A DNA stretch of 64,000 bases from Thalassospira mesophila. GTDB taxonomy: Bacteria; Pseudomonadota; Alphaproteobacteria; Rhodospirillales; Thalassospiraceae. The notes under the pieces were generated by a model. It saw only the letters and a program-made list of their open reading frames with translations. It had not been told where the DNA came from and ran no database searches. Both the position numbers and the translations under genes were made by a program. The stretch lies in the NCBI RefSeq assembly GCF_002115755.1, contig NZ_JFKA01000002.1, positions 310,001 through 374,000 of the forward strand, given 5' to 3'. Of this stretch, positions 56,043 through 64,000 are shown one piece after another (within the stretch, counting starts at the first letter, position 1; each line of letters starts with the position of its first letter).

Positions 56043-59000
56043 TAACGATCTCCCCGATTGCCATTACCCGAAGGTTTCGATCCGCCACGACCCACCGGGC
56101 GATTGCCCGCCGGTTTGCTGCCGGTACGGCCAACGGGGCGATCCGCTGGCTTGCCAGCCCCGGCATTGCCTCCGGCATAACGCCCCCGGCCCTTGTTCAC
56201 AGGGCGGTTGGTGCCATCGCTTCTATCGCTGGCATCATCGCGGCTACGTGGCGCACCACTCCGGCCCGCGGGTTGCCCCTGATAGCCGCTATTCCGGCTG
56301 TTAGTATCGGGTCTGCCACCACGGTTATCGCTGCCAGAACGATCATTGCGATCATTACCGCCGCCGAAAGACCGGTTCTGCGGTGCGCCACGACGTGCAC
56401 TGTCATCGCGGCTGTTGCTGCGATTATCATCGCGATCATTATCGCGGCCACGCCCGGTCGGGGCGCGGTCGTTATATCCGCCGCCACGGTTGTCGTTGCC
56501 AGAACGATCATTGCGATCATTTCCACCACCGAAAGACCGGTTCTGCGGTGCGCCACGACGCGCACTGTCATCGCGGCTGTTGCTGCGGTTATCATCGCGA
56601 TCATTATCACGGCCACGCCCTGCCGGGGAACGGTCGTTATATCCGCCACCACGGTTGTCGTTGCCAGAACGATCATTACGATCATTTCCACCGCCGAAAG
56701 ACCGGTTCTGCGGTGCGCCACGACGTGCACTGTCATCGCGGCTGTTGCTGCGATTATCATCGCGATCATTATCGCGGCCACGCCCGGTCGGGGCGCGGTC
56801 GTTATATCCGCCGCCACGGTTGTCGTTGCCAGAACGATCATTGCGATCATTTCCACCACCGAAAGACCGGTTCTGCGGTGCGCCACGACGCGCACTGTCA
56901 TCGCGGCTGTTGCTGCGGTTATCATCGCGATCATTATCACGGCCACGCCCTGCCGGGGAACGGTCGTTATATCCGCCACCACGGTTGTCGTTGCCAGAAC
57001 GATCATTACGATCATTTCCACCGCCGAAAGACCGGTTCTGCGGTGCGCCACGACGTGCACTGTCATCGCGGCTGTTGCTGCGATTATCATCGCGATCATT
57101 ATCGCGGCCACGCCCGGTCGGGGCACGGTCGTTATATCCGCCGCCACGGTTGTCGTTGCCAGAACGATCATTACGATCATTGCCGCCGCCGAAAGACCGG
57201 TTTTGCGGGGCACTACGACGCGCACTGTCATCGCGGCTGTTGCTGCGATTGTCATCGCGATCATTATCGCGGCCACGGCCAGCCGGGGCACGGTCGTTAT
57301 ATCCGCCACCACGGTTATCGTTGCCAGAACGATCATTACGATCATTACCGCCGCCGAAAGACCGGTTCTGCGGTGCGTTACTGCGTGTGCGGTCATCGCG
57401 GCTGTTGCTGCGGTTATCATCGCGATCATTATCGCGGCCACGACCAGTCGGGGCACGGTCGTTATATCCGCCGCCACGGCTATCGTTGCCAGAACGATCA
57501 TTGCGATCATTACCGCCGCCAAAAGACCGGTTCTGCGGTGCGCCACGACGTGCACTGTCATCGCGGCTGTTGCTGCGGTTATCATCGCGATCATTATCAC
57601 GACCCCGCCCCGCCGGGGCACGGTCGTTATATCCGCCGCCACGGCTGTCGTTGCCAGAACGATCATTGCGATCATTACCGCCGCCAAAAGACCGGTTCTG
57701 CGGTGCGCCACGACGTGCACTGTCATCGCGGCTGTTGCTGCGGTTATCATCGTGATCATTATCGCGGCCACGGCCAGCAGGGGCACGGTCGTTATATCCG
57801 CCGCCACGCGGGGCGTTATCAAAACGATCATTGCGATCATCGCGATTGTTGTTATCGCGGCTATCGTTATATCCGTCGTTGCGATTTCCATCGCGCGGGG
57901 CGAAGTCGCGTCCGCCATTGCGGTCGGTGCCATTATCAAACGGGCGGGCAGAACGGCTTGGGCCGGTATCGCCATCCCGATTGGGCCGCCCATCGCGGCT
58001 GTCGCTGCGCGTCGATGTTTTACGATGTGCTTTCGGCTTTTTGGGGCGGGCTTTAGCCTGGCCGTGGTTGTCATTGTCGCGTTTGGCTTTGGCTTTGCCA
58101 CTATCGCCACCAAAGAAACCCGATAGCTGTTCTTTCATCACCTTGCCGGTGATTTCTTCAATGTCGCCCGGTGCCATTTTGCCCAGATGGAACGGACCAT
58201 AGGACAGGCGCATCAAACGGGTAACAGGCCAGCCAAGATGTTCCATAACCCGGCGAATTTCACGGTTTTTACCTTCGCGAAGCGTAATCGTCATCCAGGC
58301 ATTGGTGCCTTTTTGAACGTCCACTTCGGCCTGGATCGAGCCGTAATTAACACCGTCAACGGTGATGCCGTCGGCAAGCTGTTTAAGCTTGGCATCATCG
58401 ATAAAGCCATGCACACGCACCCGATAGCGCCGCGCCCAACCGGTGGCGGGCAGCTCAAGATAGCGGGCCAGTTCGCCGTCATTGGTCAGCAAAAGCAGGC
58501 CTTCGGAGTTAAGGTCAAGACGACCGACCGAAATAACGCGCGGAATGTGCGGCGGCAAACTGTTAAAGACGGTTTCGCGGCCCTGTTCGTCGCGGTGGCT
58601 GGTGACCAGCCCGCGTTTTTTAAACAGGCGCCACAGGCGCGGCTTTTGTTTTTCCGGCAACGGTTTTTCGTTGATCAGAATAACGTCATTGTCGGTCACG
58701 GTAACCGCCGGGGTATCCAGGCGCTTGCCGTTAAGCTTTACCTTGCCGGTTTTGATCAGCTGTTCGGCATCGCGGCGCGAACACACACCTGATCGGGCAA
58801 TGCGCTTGGCAATGCGTTCACGCGGCAGGTCTTCTTCGGGGATTTCAATTTCAACCAGGTCGGTTTCGCCATCAATCCCGGCGTCAAAGTCGTCCTGCGG
58901 CATTTCGGCGTCGAATTCATCGCCGTCGGCAATTTCAGTGGCGATGTCTTCGGCAATTTCTGCGGTAGTCTCGGTTGGCGACGCAGTGGTTTCATCATTG

Positions 59001-59122
59001 CTTTCGCCATCGTTTTGCGAACCAATGTCGTCCTGCGGTGTTGCGGCGTCGACTTTATTGTCGGCGGCAATGTTTGCAGGAATGTCGGTTTGTGACGGGG
59101 CGGTATCTGCCTTGTCGGTCAT
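56042..59122 (-). CDS. rluB: Pseudouridine synthase RluB-like with giant tandem-repeat tail
   Basis: 1026 residues, about three to four times the usual size. An acidic N-terminal extension (~1-105) precedes an S4 domain (ERIAKRIARSGVCSRRDAEQ) and the RsuA/RluB catalytic domain (~155-335; SVGRLDLNSEGLLLLTND with catalytic Asp, TNAWMTITLREGKNREIRR). The rest (~345-1026) is Arg/Asp/Asn/Gly-rich and contains about nine copies of a 55-residue repeat (165 bp). Each unit has segments such as RNRSFGGGNDRNDRSGND and RGGGYNDRAPAGRGRDN. The tail probably binds RNA nonspecifically. Target U2605 in 23S rRNA is assumed from the family. ATG at 59122 with GAGG. Confidence 0.9.
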   Translation of the reverse strand: MTDKADTAPSQTDIPANIAADNKVDAATPQDDIGSQNDGESNDETTASPTETTAEIAEDIATEIADGDEFDAEMPQDDFDAGIDGETDLVEIEIPEEDLPRERIAKRIARSGVCSRRDAEQLIKTGKVKLNGKRLDTPAVTVTDNDVILINEKPLPEKQKPRLWRLFKKRGLVTSHRDEQGRETVFNSLPPHIPRVISVGRLDLNSEGLLLLTNDGELARYLELPATGWARRYRVRVHGFIDDAKLKQLADGITVDGVNYGSIQAEVDVQKGTNAWMTITLREGKNREIRRVMEHLGWPVTRLMRLSYGPFHLGKMAPGDIEEITGKVMKEQLSGFFGGDSGKAKAKRDNDNHGQAKARPKKPKAHRKTSTRSDSRDGRPNRDGDTGPSRSARPFDNGTDRNGGRDFAPRDGNRNDGYNDSRDNNNRDDRNDRFDNAPRGGGYNDRAPAGRGRDNDHDDNRSNSRDDSARRGAPQNRSFGGGNDRNDRSGNDSRGGGYNDRAPAGRGRDNDRDDNRSNSRDDSARRGAPQNRSFGGGNDRNDRSGNDSRGGGYNDRAPTGRGRDNDRDDNRSNSRDDRTRSNAPQNRSFGGGNDRNDRSGNDNRGGGYNDRAPAGRGRDNDRDDNRSNSRDDSARRSAPQNRSFGGGNDRNDRSGNDNRGGGYNDRAPTGRGRDNDRDDNRSNSRDDSARRGAPQNRSFGGGNDRNDRSGNDNRGGGYNDRSPAGRGRDNDRDDNRSNSRDDSARRGAPQNRSFGGGNDRNDRSGNDNRGGGYNDRAPTGRGRDNDRDDNRSNSRDDSARRGAPQNRSFGGGNDRNDRSGNDNRGGGYNDRSPAGRGRDNDRDDNRSNSRDDSARRGAPQNRSFGGGNDRNDRSGNDNRGGGYNDRAPTGRGRDNDRDDNRSNSRDDSARRGAPQNRSFGGGNDRNDRSGSDNRGGRPDTNSRNSGYQGQPAGRSGAPRSRDDASDRSDGTNRPVNKGRGRYAGGNAGAGKPADRPVGRTGSKPAGNRPVGRGGSKPSGNGNRGDR
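56341..57825. repeat. 165-bp tandem repeat array inside rluB, with 330-bp higher-order units
   Basis: The marker GATCATT(G/A)CGATCATT recurs at 56341, 56506, 56671, 56836, 57001, 57166, 57331, 57496 and 57661, always 165 bp apart, with a degenerate copy at 57826. The blocks 56506-56835 and 56836-57165 differ at one position that I found (base 56795 versus 57125), so a two-unit block was duplicated recently. Period 165 keeps the reading frame. Confidence 0.95.
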
Positions 59123-59847
59123 TTTCGGGCCTCAATAATCAGGGCGTCGAAGATCTTGGCATCTCCGGTGCTGATGTGAAATTCGGGATGCCATTGTACG
59201 CCAAGGCAATAACGGTACGCGGGATGTTCGATGCCTTCAATGACACCGTCCGGGGCGCGTGAATTGATAATCACGTTCGGGCCCACACCGGCAACGGCCT
59301 GATGATGGGCTGAATTAACAGATAGATGGTCAACATTGTCGCAGATGCGCGCAAGGAGCGTGCCGGTTTCGACGGTTACGTCGTGGCCAGCTTCATCGCG
59401 CGGGTTGGGTTGTTCGTGGGGCAGGCAATTTTCGACCGTATCAGGAATATGCTGGATCAACGACCCGCCCAGAATAACGTTCAAAAGTTGCTGGCCGCCG
59501 CAAATGCCCAGAACCGGCATGTCGCGCTCCAGCGCGCCCTGTGCCATGGCCCATTCAAATTTGGTGCGGCGGTCCTTGGTAATCACGGTGTCGTGGCGTT
59601 CGGTGGCGCCAAACAGCGATGGGTCCACATCAAACGCGCCGCCGGTGACAACCAGCCCGTCAATCAGGTCAAGCAGGTCGGGGACCAGGTCAATTTCATG
59701 GGGCAGGGGCATGGGAATGCCGCCTGCGGCCACAACGGCCCCGGCATAGTTCTGGCGCAGCGCATACCACGGAAATTTCGAATACCCGCCGGGTTGTTCG
59801 GAATCAAGGGTAATGCCAATGATTGGTTTTTTAACAATTGTGTTCAT
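59119..59847 (-). CDS. Class I glutamine amidotransferase, PuuD-like
   Basis: 242 residues. KPIIGITLDSEQPGGYSKFP at the N-terminus and the Cys-His-Glu triad as GICGGQQ (Cys) and GVQWHPEFH (His, Glu) fit the gamma-glutamyl-gamma-aminobutyrate hydrolase group (Peptidase C26). The nucleophile motif has GG where many have RG. Role in polyamine degradation is not supported by neighbours; rluB begins 4 bp before its stop, suggesting an operon of convenience. ATG at 59847. Confidence 0.87.
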   Translation of the reverse strand: MNTIVKKPIIGITLDSEQPGGYSKFPWYALRQNYAGAVVAAGGIPMPLPHEIDLVPDLLDLIDGLVVTGGAFDVDPSLFGATERHDTVITKDRRTKFEWAMAQGALERDMPVLGICGGQQLLNVILGGSLIQHIPDTVENCLPHEQPNPRDEAGHDVTVETGTLLARICDNVDHLSVNSAHHQAVAGVGPNVIINSRAPDGVIEGIEHPAYRYCLGVQWHPEFHISTGDAKIFDALIIEARK

Positions 59848-60083
59848 GGGCGCTGTTTAGCCTTCTGTCGGGGTCTGGGCAATGGCAATCGTTATAAGGG
59901 GGCACGTTTGGCAACACTTTATGGCTTATTGACCATATGGGGCGTAAATTGCACTGTTTTGCGGGTTGTTCCGGGCCGATCATAAAGCCAGTGACCCAAA
60001 ATGAAAACAGGCCGTAGGGCATGACAGATATCGGGTGATCACAGGCGTCGCCGGGATGGGATCAGCAAGATGGGATTAAAGCA

Positions 60084-60536
60084 ATGAGCGCAGACAGTTT
60101 CATGGATATGGCCCTGCAAGAAGCCCGTGCCGCCGCCCGGCGCGGCGAAGTGCCGGTCGGTGCTGTTGTGGTTGATACCGATAGCGGCGAGGTGTTGGCC
60201 CGGGCCGGTAACTTGACCGAGGAAAACAACGACCCCACGGCGCATGCCGAAATTGTTGCAATTCGCGCCGCCGCCGCGTTACGCGGCGAACCGCGCCTGC
60301 CCAATTGCGATTTGTATGTCACGCTTGAACCCTGCCCGATGTGTGCAACCGCCATTTCCTTTGCCCGCATTCGCCGGGTTTATTTTGGCGCGTATGACCC
60401 CAAAGGCGGCGGGGTTGATCACGGACCACGGGTGTTTGAAAGCACAAGTTGCCACCACCGACCCGAAGTTTATGGCGGCATTGGCGAAATTGAGGCGGCA
60501 ACCCTGCTTAAGGAATTTTTTGGATCGTTGCGTTAA
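60084..60536 (+). CDS. tadA: tRNA adenosine(34) deaminase TadA
   Basis: 150 residues. Zinc-dependent cytidine/adenosine deaminase: HAE (54-56) and PCPMC (83-87; Cys84, Cys87), proton-shuttling Glu56, and the C-terminal GGIGEIEAATLLKEFFGSLR helix. Converts A34 to inosine in tRNA-Arg(ACG), the tRNA encoded at 2674-2750. ATG at 60084, divergent from the puuD-like gene across 236 bp. Confidence 0.96.
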   Translation: MSADSFMDMALQEARAAARRGEVPVGAVVVDTDSGEVLARAGNLTEENNDPTAHAEIVAIRAAAALRGEPRLPNCDLYVTLEPCPMCATAISFARIRRVYFGAYDPKGGGVDHGPRVFESTSCHHRPEVYGGIGEIEAATLLKEFFGSLR

Positions 60537-60587
60537 CCGGGCGCAAAAGCCAGGGTTTGATGGGGCTTTAATATCACGATACAGAAA

Positions 60588-60610
60588 TGGCCCGGCAAAA
60601 TACCGGGCCA
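60588..60610. terminator. Stem-loop between convergent tadA and SDR genes
   Basis: TGGCCCGG (60588-60595) and CCGGGCCA (60603-60610) with a 7-nt loop. Short T runs only; a weak bidirectional terminator. Confidence 0.5.
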
Positions 60611-60648
60611 CAGGGTGTAAACTGCCATGGATGGCGCCGGGGTGGTGG

Positions 60649-61398
60649 TTAGCGCGATAGCGCCACGGCATCGGCACCGGCAGGCAGGCGAACCGGGCAG
60701 GACGGGTCGGTTGCGGCGCGCCATATTGCTTTTGCAACATCGTCCGATTGGGTCACCATGTCGGGCGAAGCCTGTTCAAAGTTTGCAAAAACCTGCTGTA
60801 CCAATGCGCCATAGGCTTCGGGAAATCCACCTTCCTTGCCCATGCGGATGCGGGCGTTTTCGCCAAATTGTGTGGTCGGGGCACGGCCGGGCAGCACAAT
60901 GCGCGCCTGAATGTTGAATGGTTCAAGTTCCAGCGCCATTGATTCGGTAAAGCCATTAATGGCGGCCTTGCTGGCCGTATAAACCGACAGCAAATGTAGC
61001 GGTTTTAGCGTGACTGATGATGTTACGTTGATAATCACGCCGCTGCCCTGGGCGCGAAATTGCGGTAAAACGGCTTTGGTCATGGCGATGGTGCCAAAGG
61101 TGTTGGTTTCAAAAATCTGGCGCACAACCTCCATTGATGTGCCTTCAACCGCGTTCAGCCAGCCGATACCGGCATTGTTTACCAGCACATCAATTTTACC
61201 GGCGTCCCTGATGGCAGCGGCAATGCTGGCATCGTCGGTAACATCAAGTTTGATCAGGCGCAGTTTGTCCGATTTGGGCAAAACATCTTCGTTCGGGGTG
61301 CGCATGGTTGCGATAACATTCCACCCCTGTGCCAGAAAATAGCTGGCGCTATCGCGACCAAACCCGGACGAGCAACCTGTAATCAGAACTGTTTTCAT
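60649..61398 (-). CDS. Short-chain dehydrogenase/reductase
   Basis: 249 residues, classical SDR. Cofactor site TGCSSGFGRDSA, NNAGIG, catalytic Ser in NVTSSVTLK and YTASKAA (YxxxK). Ends with a loop carrying TTQFGENARIRMG. Substrate unknown. It lies 105 bp downstream of the AraC gene on the same strand and is probably regulated by it. Confidence 0.9.
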   Translation of the reverse strand: MKTVLITGCSSGFGRDSASYFLAQGWNVIATMRTPNEDVLPKSDKLRLIKLDVTDDASIAAAIRDAGKIDVLVNNAGIGWLNAVEGTSMEVVRQIFETNTFGTIAMTKAVLPQFRAQGSGVIINVTSSVTLKPLHLLSVYTASKAAINGFTESMALELEPFNIQARIVLPGRAPTTQFGENARIRMGKEGGFPEAYGALVQQVFANFEQASPDMVTQSDDVAKAIWRAATDPSCPVRLPAGADAVALSR

Positions 61399-61503
61399 GG
61401 GAAGACCTCTATATGGTGATGAGGCCCAAGATATAGGATGAAGGTTCGATACCTTCTATAATCTGAAATCCATAAAACGTTAGAATTAGTCCAATTTAAG
61501 CTG

Positions 61504-62436
61504 TTATATCGGCCCGGCAGGTTCGTTTGGTGCAACAAGGTCCGTCTGGCGGCCATATTGCGCGGGCGGGAACCCGGTATGGCGGGAAAACGCCACACTA
61601 AAAGCGCTGGCCGAGCCATAGCCAACTTTGCTGGCGACTTCTGCAACACCACATTTGGTTTGTCGCAACATCTGTTTTGCCAGCGTCATGCGCCATTGCA
61701 AAAGGTAATCCATCGGCGCGATGCCAACCGTTTTGTTAAAGCGCACAAAAAACGCCGACCGCGATAACCCGGCCTGTTTTGCCAGTTCGGCGACGGACCA
61801 GTTCTGGTCCGGTTTGGCGTGCATGCAGCGCAAGGCAATGTTTAACCGTTCATCGGAAAGCCCTTTGAGCAAGCCCGGTGACGCCGTTGTTTCGGGCACG
61901 GATCGCAAGGTTTCAATTAAAAGTGCTTCGAGCAGGCGTTCGAGCAATATGTCGCGGGCGGGCCGGTTTGCCCGGGCTTCGTCGCCAACCAGCTTTGCCA
62001 GGGTGCGAATGCGGCTTTGCCCGCGAATAACAATGACATCGGGCAGCAAGGAAACCAGCAGGGAGGCATCGGGCGCGCCAAAAACACAAAACCCGATTAA
62101 TTGTTGCGTGTCGACCGGGCCGTTCGGGTCGCCCAACCGGTAAGTACCGTCGTCCTGTTGGGCCGGAACGGTTTCAAGGTCGTCATCGGGTTTTGGCGTA
62201 ACGCTCGACATGGCAAAACTGTAGGCTTCCGGGATAAGCGCGAAATCACCCTGTTTCAGCGTTAAAGGAGGTTTGCCATTAACCTCAAGGCAGGCCTGGC
62301 CGGTCAGGATCAGGCAATAATATACCTGATCAACATTTGTGCGCCGCACACGCCATGCGCCGCTTGATCTGACCAGTTTTGAAAAAGGCGCCTGGGGCTG
62401 CAGCAGCGTGACAATTTCGGCCAAAGGATCAGACAT
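61504..62436 (-). CDS. AraC-family regulator with cupin N-terminal domain
   Basis: 310 residues from the ATG at 62436 (GGAA upstream; a longer frame to 62490 lacks a ribosome-binding site). Cupin-type sensor (~1-200; VYYCLILTGQACLEVNGKPP, GDFALIPEAYSF) and two HTH motifs: WSVAELAKQAGLSRSAFFVR and VASKVGYGSASAFSVAFSRH. It resembles the regulator at 17544-18518 in layout, and both are paired with an SDR gene. Confidence 0.88.
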   Translation of the reverse strand: MSDPLAEIVTLLQPQAPFSKLVRSSGAWRVRRTNVDQVYYCLILTGQACLEVNGKPPLTLKQGDFALIPEAYSFAMSSVTPKPDDDLETVPAQQDDGTYRLGDPNGPVDTQQLIGFCVFGAPDASLLVSLLPDVIVIRGQSRIRTLAKLVGDEARANRPARDILLERLLEALLIETLRSVPETTASPGLLKGLSDERLNIALRCMHAKPDQNWSVAELAKQAGLSRSAFFVRFNKTVGIAPMDYLLQWRMTLAKQMLRQTKCGVAEVASKVGYGSASAFSVAFSRHTGFPPAQYGRQTDLVAPNEPAGPI

Positions 62437-62714
62437 CGACAATTCCAGTCGTATTGGGGAGGGGGCAACATCATTGATATCTGGGGCCATGCGGGTATGG
62501 CCACGGTCTGAATTATAGAGACAGGGACGGACCTATAGCCACAAAACAATGAAACCCCATCAGTTTACGGATTATGTGATGGAAGAAGCAAGATGGCGAA
62601 AAGATTTTTGGGCACCCTGCGCTAGATCAGAAATTTGATTTTAAAACAGGTATAAAACGTCTGTCAGGAACATGTTTTTGATCAATGGGATCAAAACAGA
62701 CGGATGGAAATTTG
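62437..62714. other. Divergent promoter region of the AraC and permease genes
   Basis: 278 bp with no gene. It must contain promoters in both directions; no consensus pair stood out. Confidence 0.4.
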
Positions 62715-64000
62715 ATGTCTGACAAAACGCATCCCGCCACCGGGGACAAAACACCTTTTCGTGCGCCAGCAAAAGCGCTGAATTTCGGGTTGATTGCTGC
62801 AATTGTTGCCTTTGTTGCAATCATGTTGTTACCGACACCCGAGGGCCTGCCGATTGCAGGGCAGCGGATGTTGGCGATTTTTATTTTCGCCGTCATTATC
62901 TGGGTGACCGAAGCGGTTGATTTTGCCGTCAGCGCCATTCTGATTGCCGCCATGATTGCGGTGACACTGGGTCTGTCGCCAGCCGTTGGCGACACAGAGG
63001 GTATGCTGGGCACATCAAAGGCGCTTGGCACCGCAATTACCGGGTTTAGCAGCCGGGCGCTTATTCTGGTGGCGTCGGCCTTGCTGTTATCGGCCGCAAT
63101 GACCCTGACCGGGCTGGACCGCCGGATCGCGATGATGGTGTTGTCCAAAGTGGGGGCCAAGGTTAGCCATATTGTGATTGGCAGTATCGTTGTTGCCACC
63201 TTGCTGGCATTTCTTGTGCCCAGTGCAACGGCGCGTGCCGCCGCCGTTATTCCGATTATGATGGGCATTGTGGCCACGTTCGGGGCGGGCAAACAAAGCC
63301 GCTTTGCCGGTTTGCTGATCATGACAACGGTTCAGGCTGTCAGCATCTGGAATGTCGGCATTAAAACAGCGGCCGCCCAGAACATGGTCGCCGTCGGGTT
63401 TTTACAACGTACCTTGGGCGTCGAAATTACCTGGCTGGACTGGTTTATTGCCGCAGCCCCGTTTTCGCTGCTGATGTCCGTCGCACTGTATTTTGTGATG
63501 ATGCGGATGATGCCGCCAGAACAGGACACAGTGCCCGGCGGGCGCGAAAGTGTTGCGAGCGCCCTTAAAGAAATTGGGCCGATGACCGGGGCGGAAAAAC
63601 GCCTGTTAAGCGTTTCCCTGTTGCTGGTTTTTTGCTGGGCAACGGAAGGGGTTTTGCACAGCTTTGACAGTGCGACCCTGACCGTTCTTGCCGTGACATT
63701 TTTGCTGTTGCCCGGTGTCGGAGTGATGAGCTGGAAACAGGCCAATGCCAAATTTCCCTGGGGCACCATTGTTTTGTTCGGGGTTGGGATTAGCCTTGGG
63801 TCCGCATTGCTAAGCACCGGGGCGGCGTCGTGGCTGGCAAAGTCGGCGGTGGATATATTTCGCCTGTCGGGTTTTGGTACCTTGGGCATTGTCGCGGTTC
63901 TGGGTGGATTTTTGATTGTGATCCATTTGGGGTTCGCCAGCGCCACGGCTTTGGCATCCTCGATGATCCCGATTATCATTGCGGTGCTACAGCAAATGGA
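62715..64000 (+). CDS. SLC13/DASS-family anion permease, 3' end outside the window
   Basis: The frame is open from the ATG at 62715 to the last base (428 codons visible), so the stop lies beyond the window. Highly hydrophobic, with at least ten membrane segments (LNFGLIAAIVAFVAIMLLPT, MLAIFIFAVIIWVTEAVDFA, FAGLLIMTTVQAVSIWNVGI, WGTIVLFGVGISLGSALLST). The LVPSATARAAAVIPIMMGI block matches the conserved substrate and cation-binding SNT-type motif of DASS transporters (dicarboxylates, sulfate). Specificity is not readable. The upstream GGA is weak. Confidence 0.88.
   Translation, partial: MSDKTHPATGDKTPFRAPAKALNFGLIAAIVAFVAIMLLPTPEGLPIAGQRMLAIFIFAVIIWVTEAVDFAVSAILIAAMIAVTLGLSPAVGDTEGMLGTSKALGTAITGFSSRALILVASALLLSAAMTLTGLDRRIAMMVLSKVGAKVSHIVIGSIVVATLLAFLVPSATARAAAVIPIMMGIVATFGAGKQSRFAGLLIMTTVQAVSIWNVGIKTAAAQNMVAVGFLQRTLGVEITWLDWFIAAAPFSLLMSVALYFVMMRMMPPEQDTVPGGRESVASALKEIGPMTGAEKRLLSVSLLLVFCWATEGVLHSFDSATLTVLAVTFLLLPGVGVMSWKQANAKFPWGTIVLFGVGISLGSALLSTGAASWLAKSAVDIFRLSGFGTLGIVAVLGGFLIVIHLGFASATALASSMIPIIIAVLQQM

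Noticed and set aside
56341-57825. CRISPR array
   Set aside because: The repeats are contiguous 165-bp in-frame coding units without spacers.
56197-58113. 638-codon minus-strand frame (and the 617, 557 and 469-codon plus-strand frames) in the rluB repeat
   Set aside because: Consequence of the stop-free, frame-preserving repeat; only the rluB frame continues into a recognisable enzyme.

Overview
The window looks like chromosomal DNA of a marine or soil alphaproteobacterium, most probably Rhodospirillales close to Thalassospira. I infer this from gene content and protein style, not from a database search. The sequence is moderately GC-rich and densely coded, with short intergenic gaps that often hold a clean stem-loop terminator. 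No rRNA, CRISPR array, prophage or insertion sequence was recognised. Both edges cut genes: an RTX protein enters from the left and an SLC13/DASS anion permease leaves on the right.

Layout. 1-8.7 kb: RTX secreted protein (3' part), ACT-domain regulator, tRNA-Arg(ACG), a coiled-coil lipoprotein, a DUF4169 protein, a winged-helix/RMF-like protein, a DgcZ-type zinc-sensing diguanylate cyclase, lipB and tRNA-Leu(GAG). 9-25 kb: hybrid malic enzyme, MgtE, a degenerate GGDEF-EAL protein, an RlmD-type methyltransferase, an AraC/SDR pair, an SH3 protein, a 2-hydroxyacid dehydrogenase, an FAH hydrolase, xthA, an AsmA-like protein and a YqaE/Pmp3 peptide. 25-32 kb: dgt, htpG, hpf and katG (nucleotide hygiene, chaperone, ribosome hibernation, peroxide defence). 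32-44 kb: Suv3-like helicase and an Hsp15-like S4 protein, the rpmH-rnpA-yidD-yidC-engB-argB run with a consensus promoter, a diguanylate cyclase, and mtaB-ftsY overlapping by 4 bp.

44-50 kb is the most interesting part. dps and a divergent LEA-like acidic exported protein each have an upstream match to the alphaproteobacterial general-stress promoter (GGAAC-N16/17-CGTT). About 2 kb away lie an EcfG-like ECF sigma factor and an overlapping 80-codon gene that resembles the N-terminus of anti-sigma factors but lacks zinc ligands and a membrane anchor. The AT-rich DNA ahead of the sigma gene carries four TGATTA half-sites. A 1.17 kb stretch without convincing genes follows, carrying two near-identical palindromes 251 bp apart.

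50-64 kb: AMP nucleosidase, a membrane-anchored serine hydrolase, an MFS transporter and XRE regulator, a tightly packed puuD-like/rluB/rsmD unit in which rluB carries a 165-bp tandem repeat array, tadA (whose expected substrate tRNA-Arg(ACG) is at 2.7 kb), a second AraC/SDR pair, and the truncated DASS permease.

Three c-di-GMP-related proteins are present: one cyclase with a zinc-sensor domain and product-inhibition site, one cyclase lacking a canonical inhibition site, and one GGDEF-EAL protein that appears to have lost both activities.
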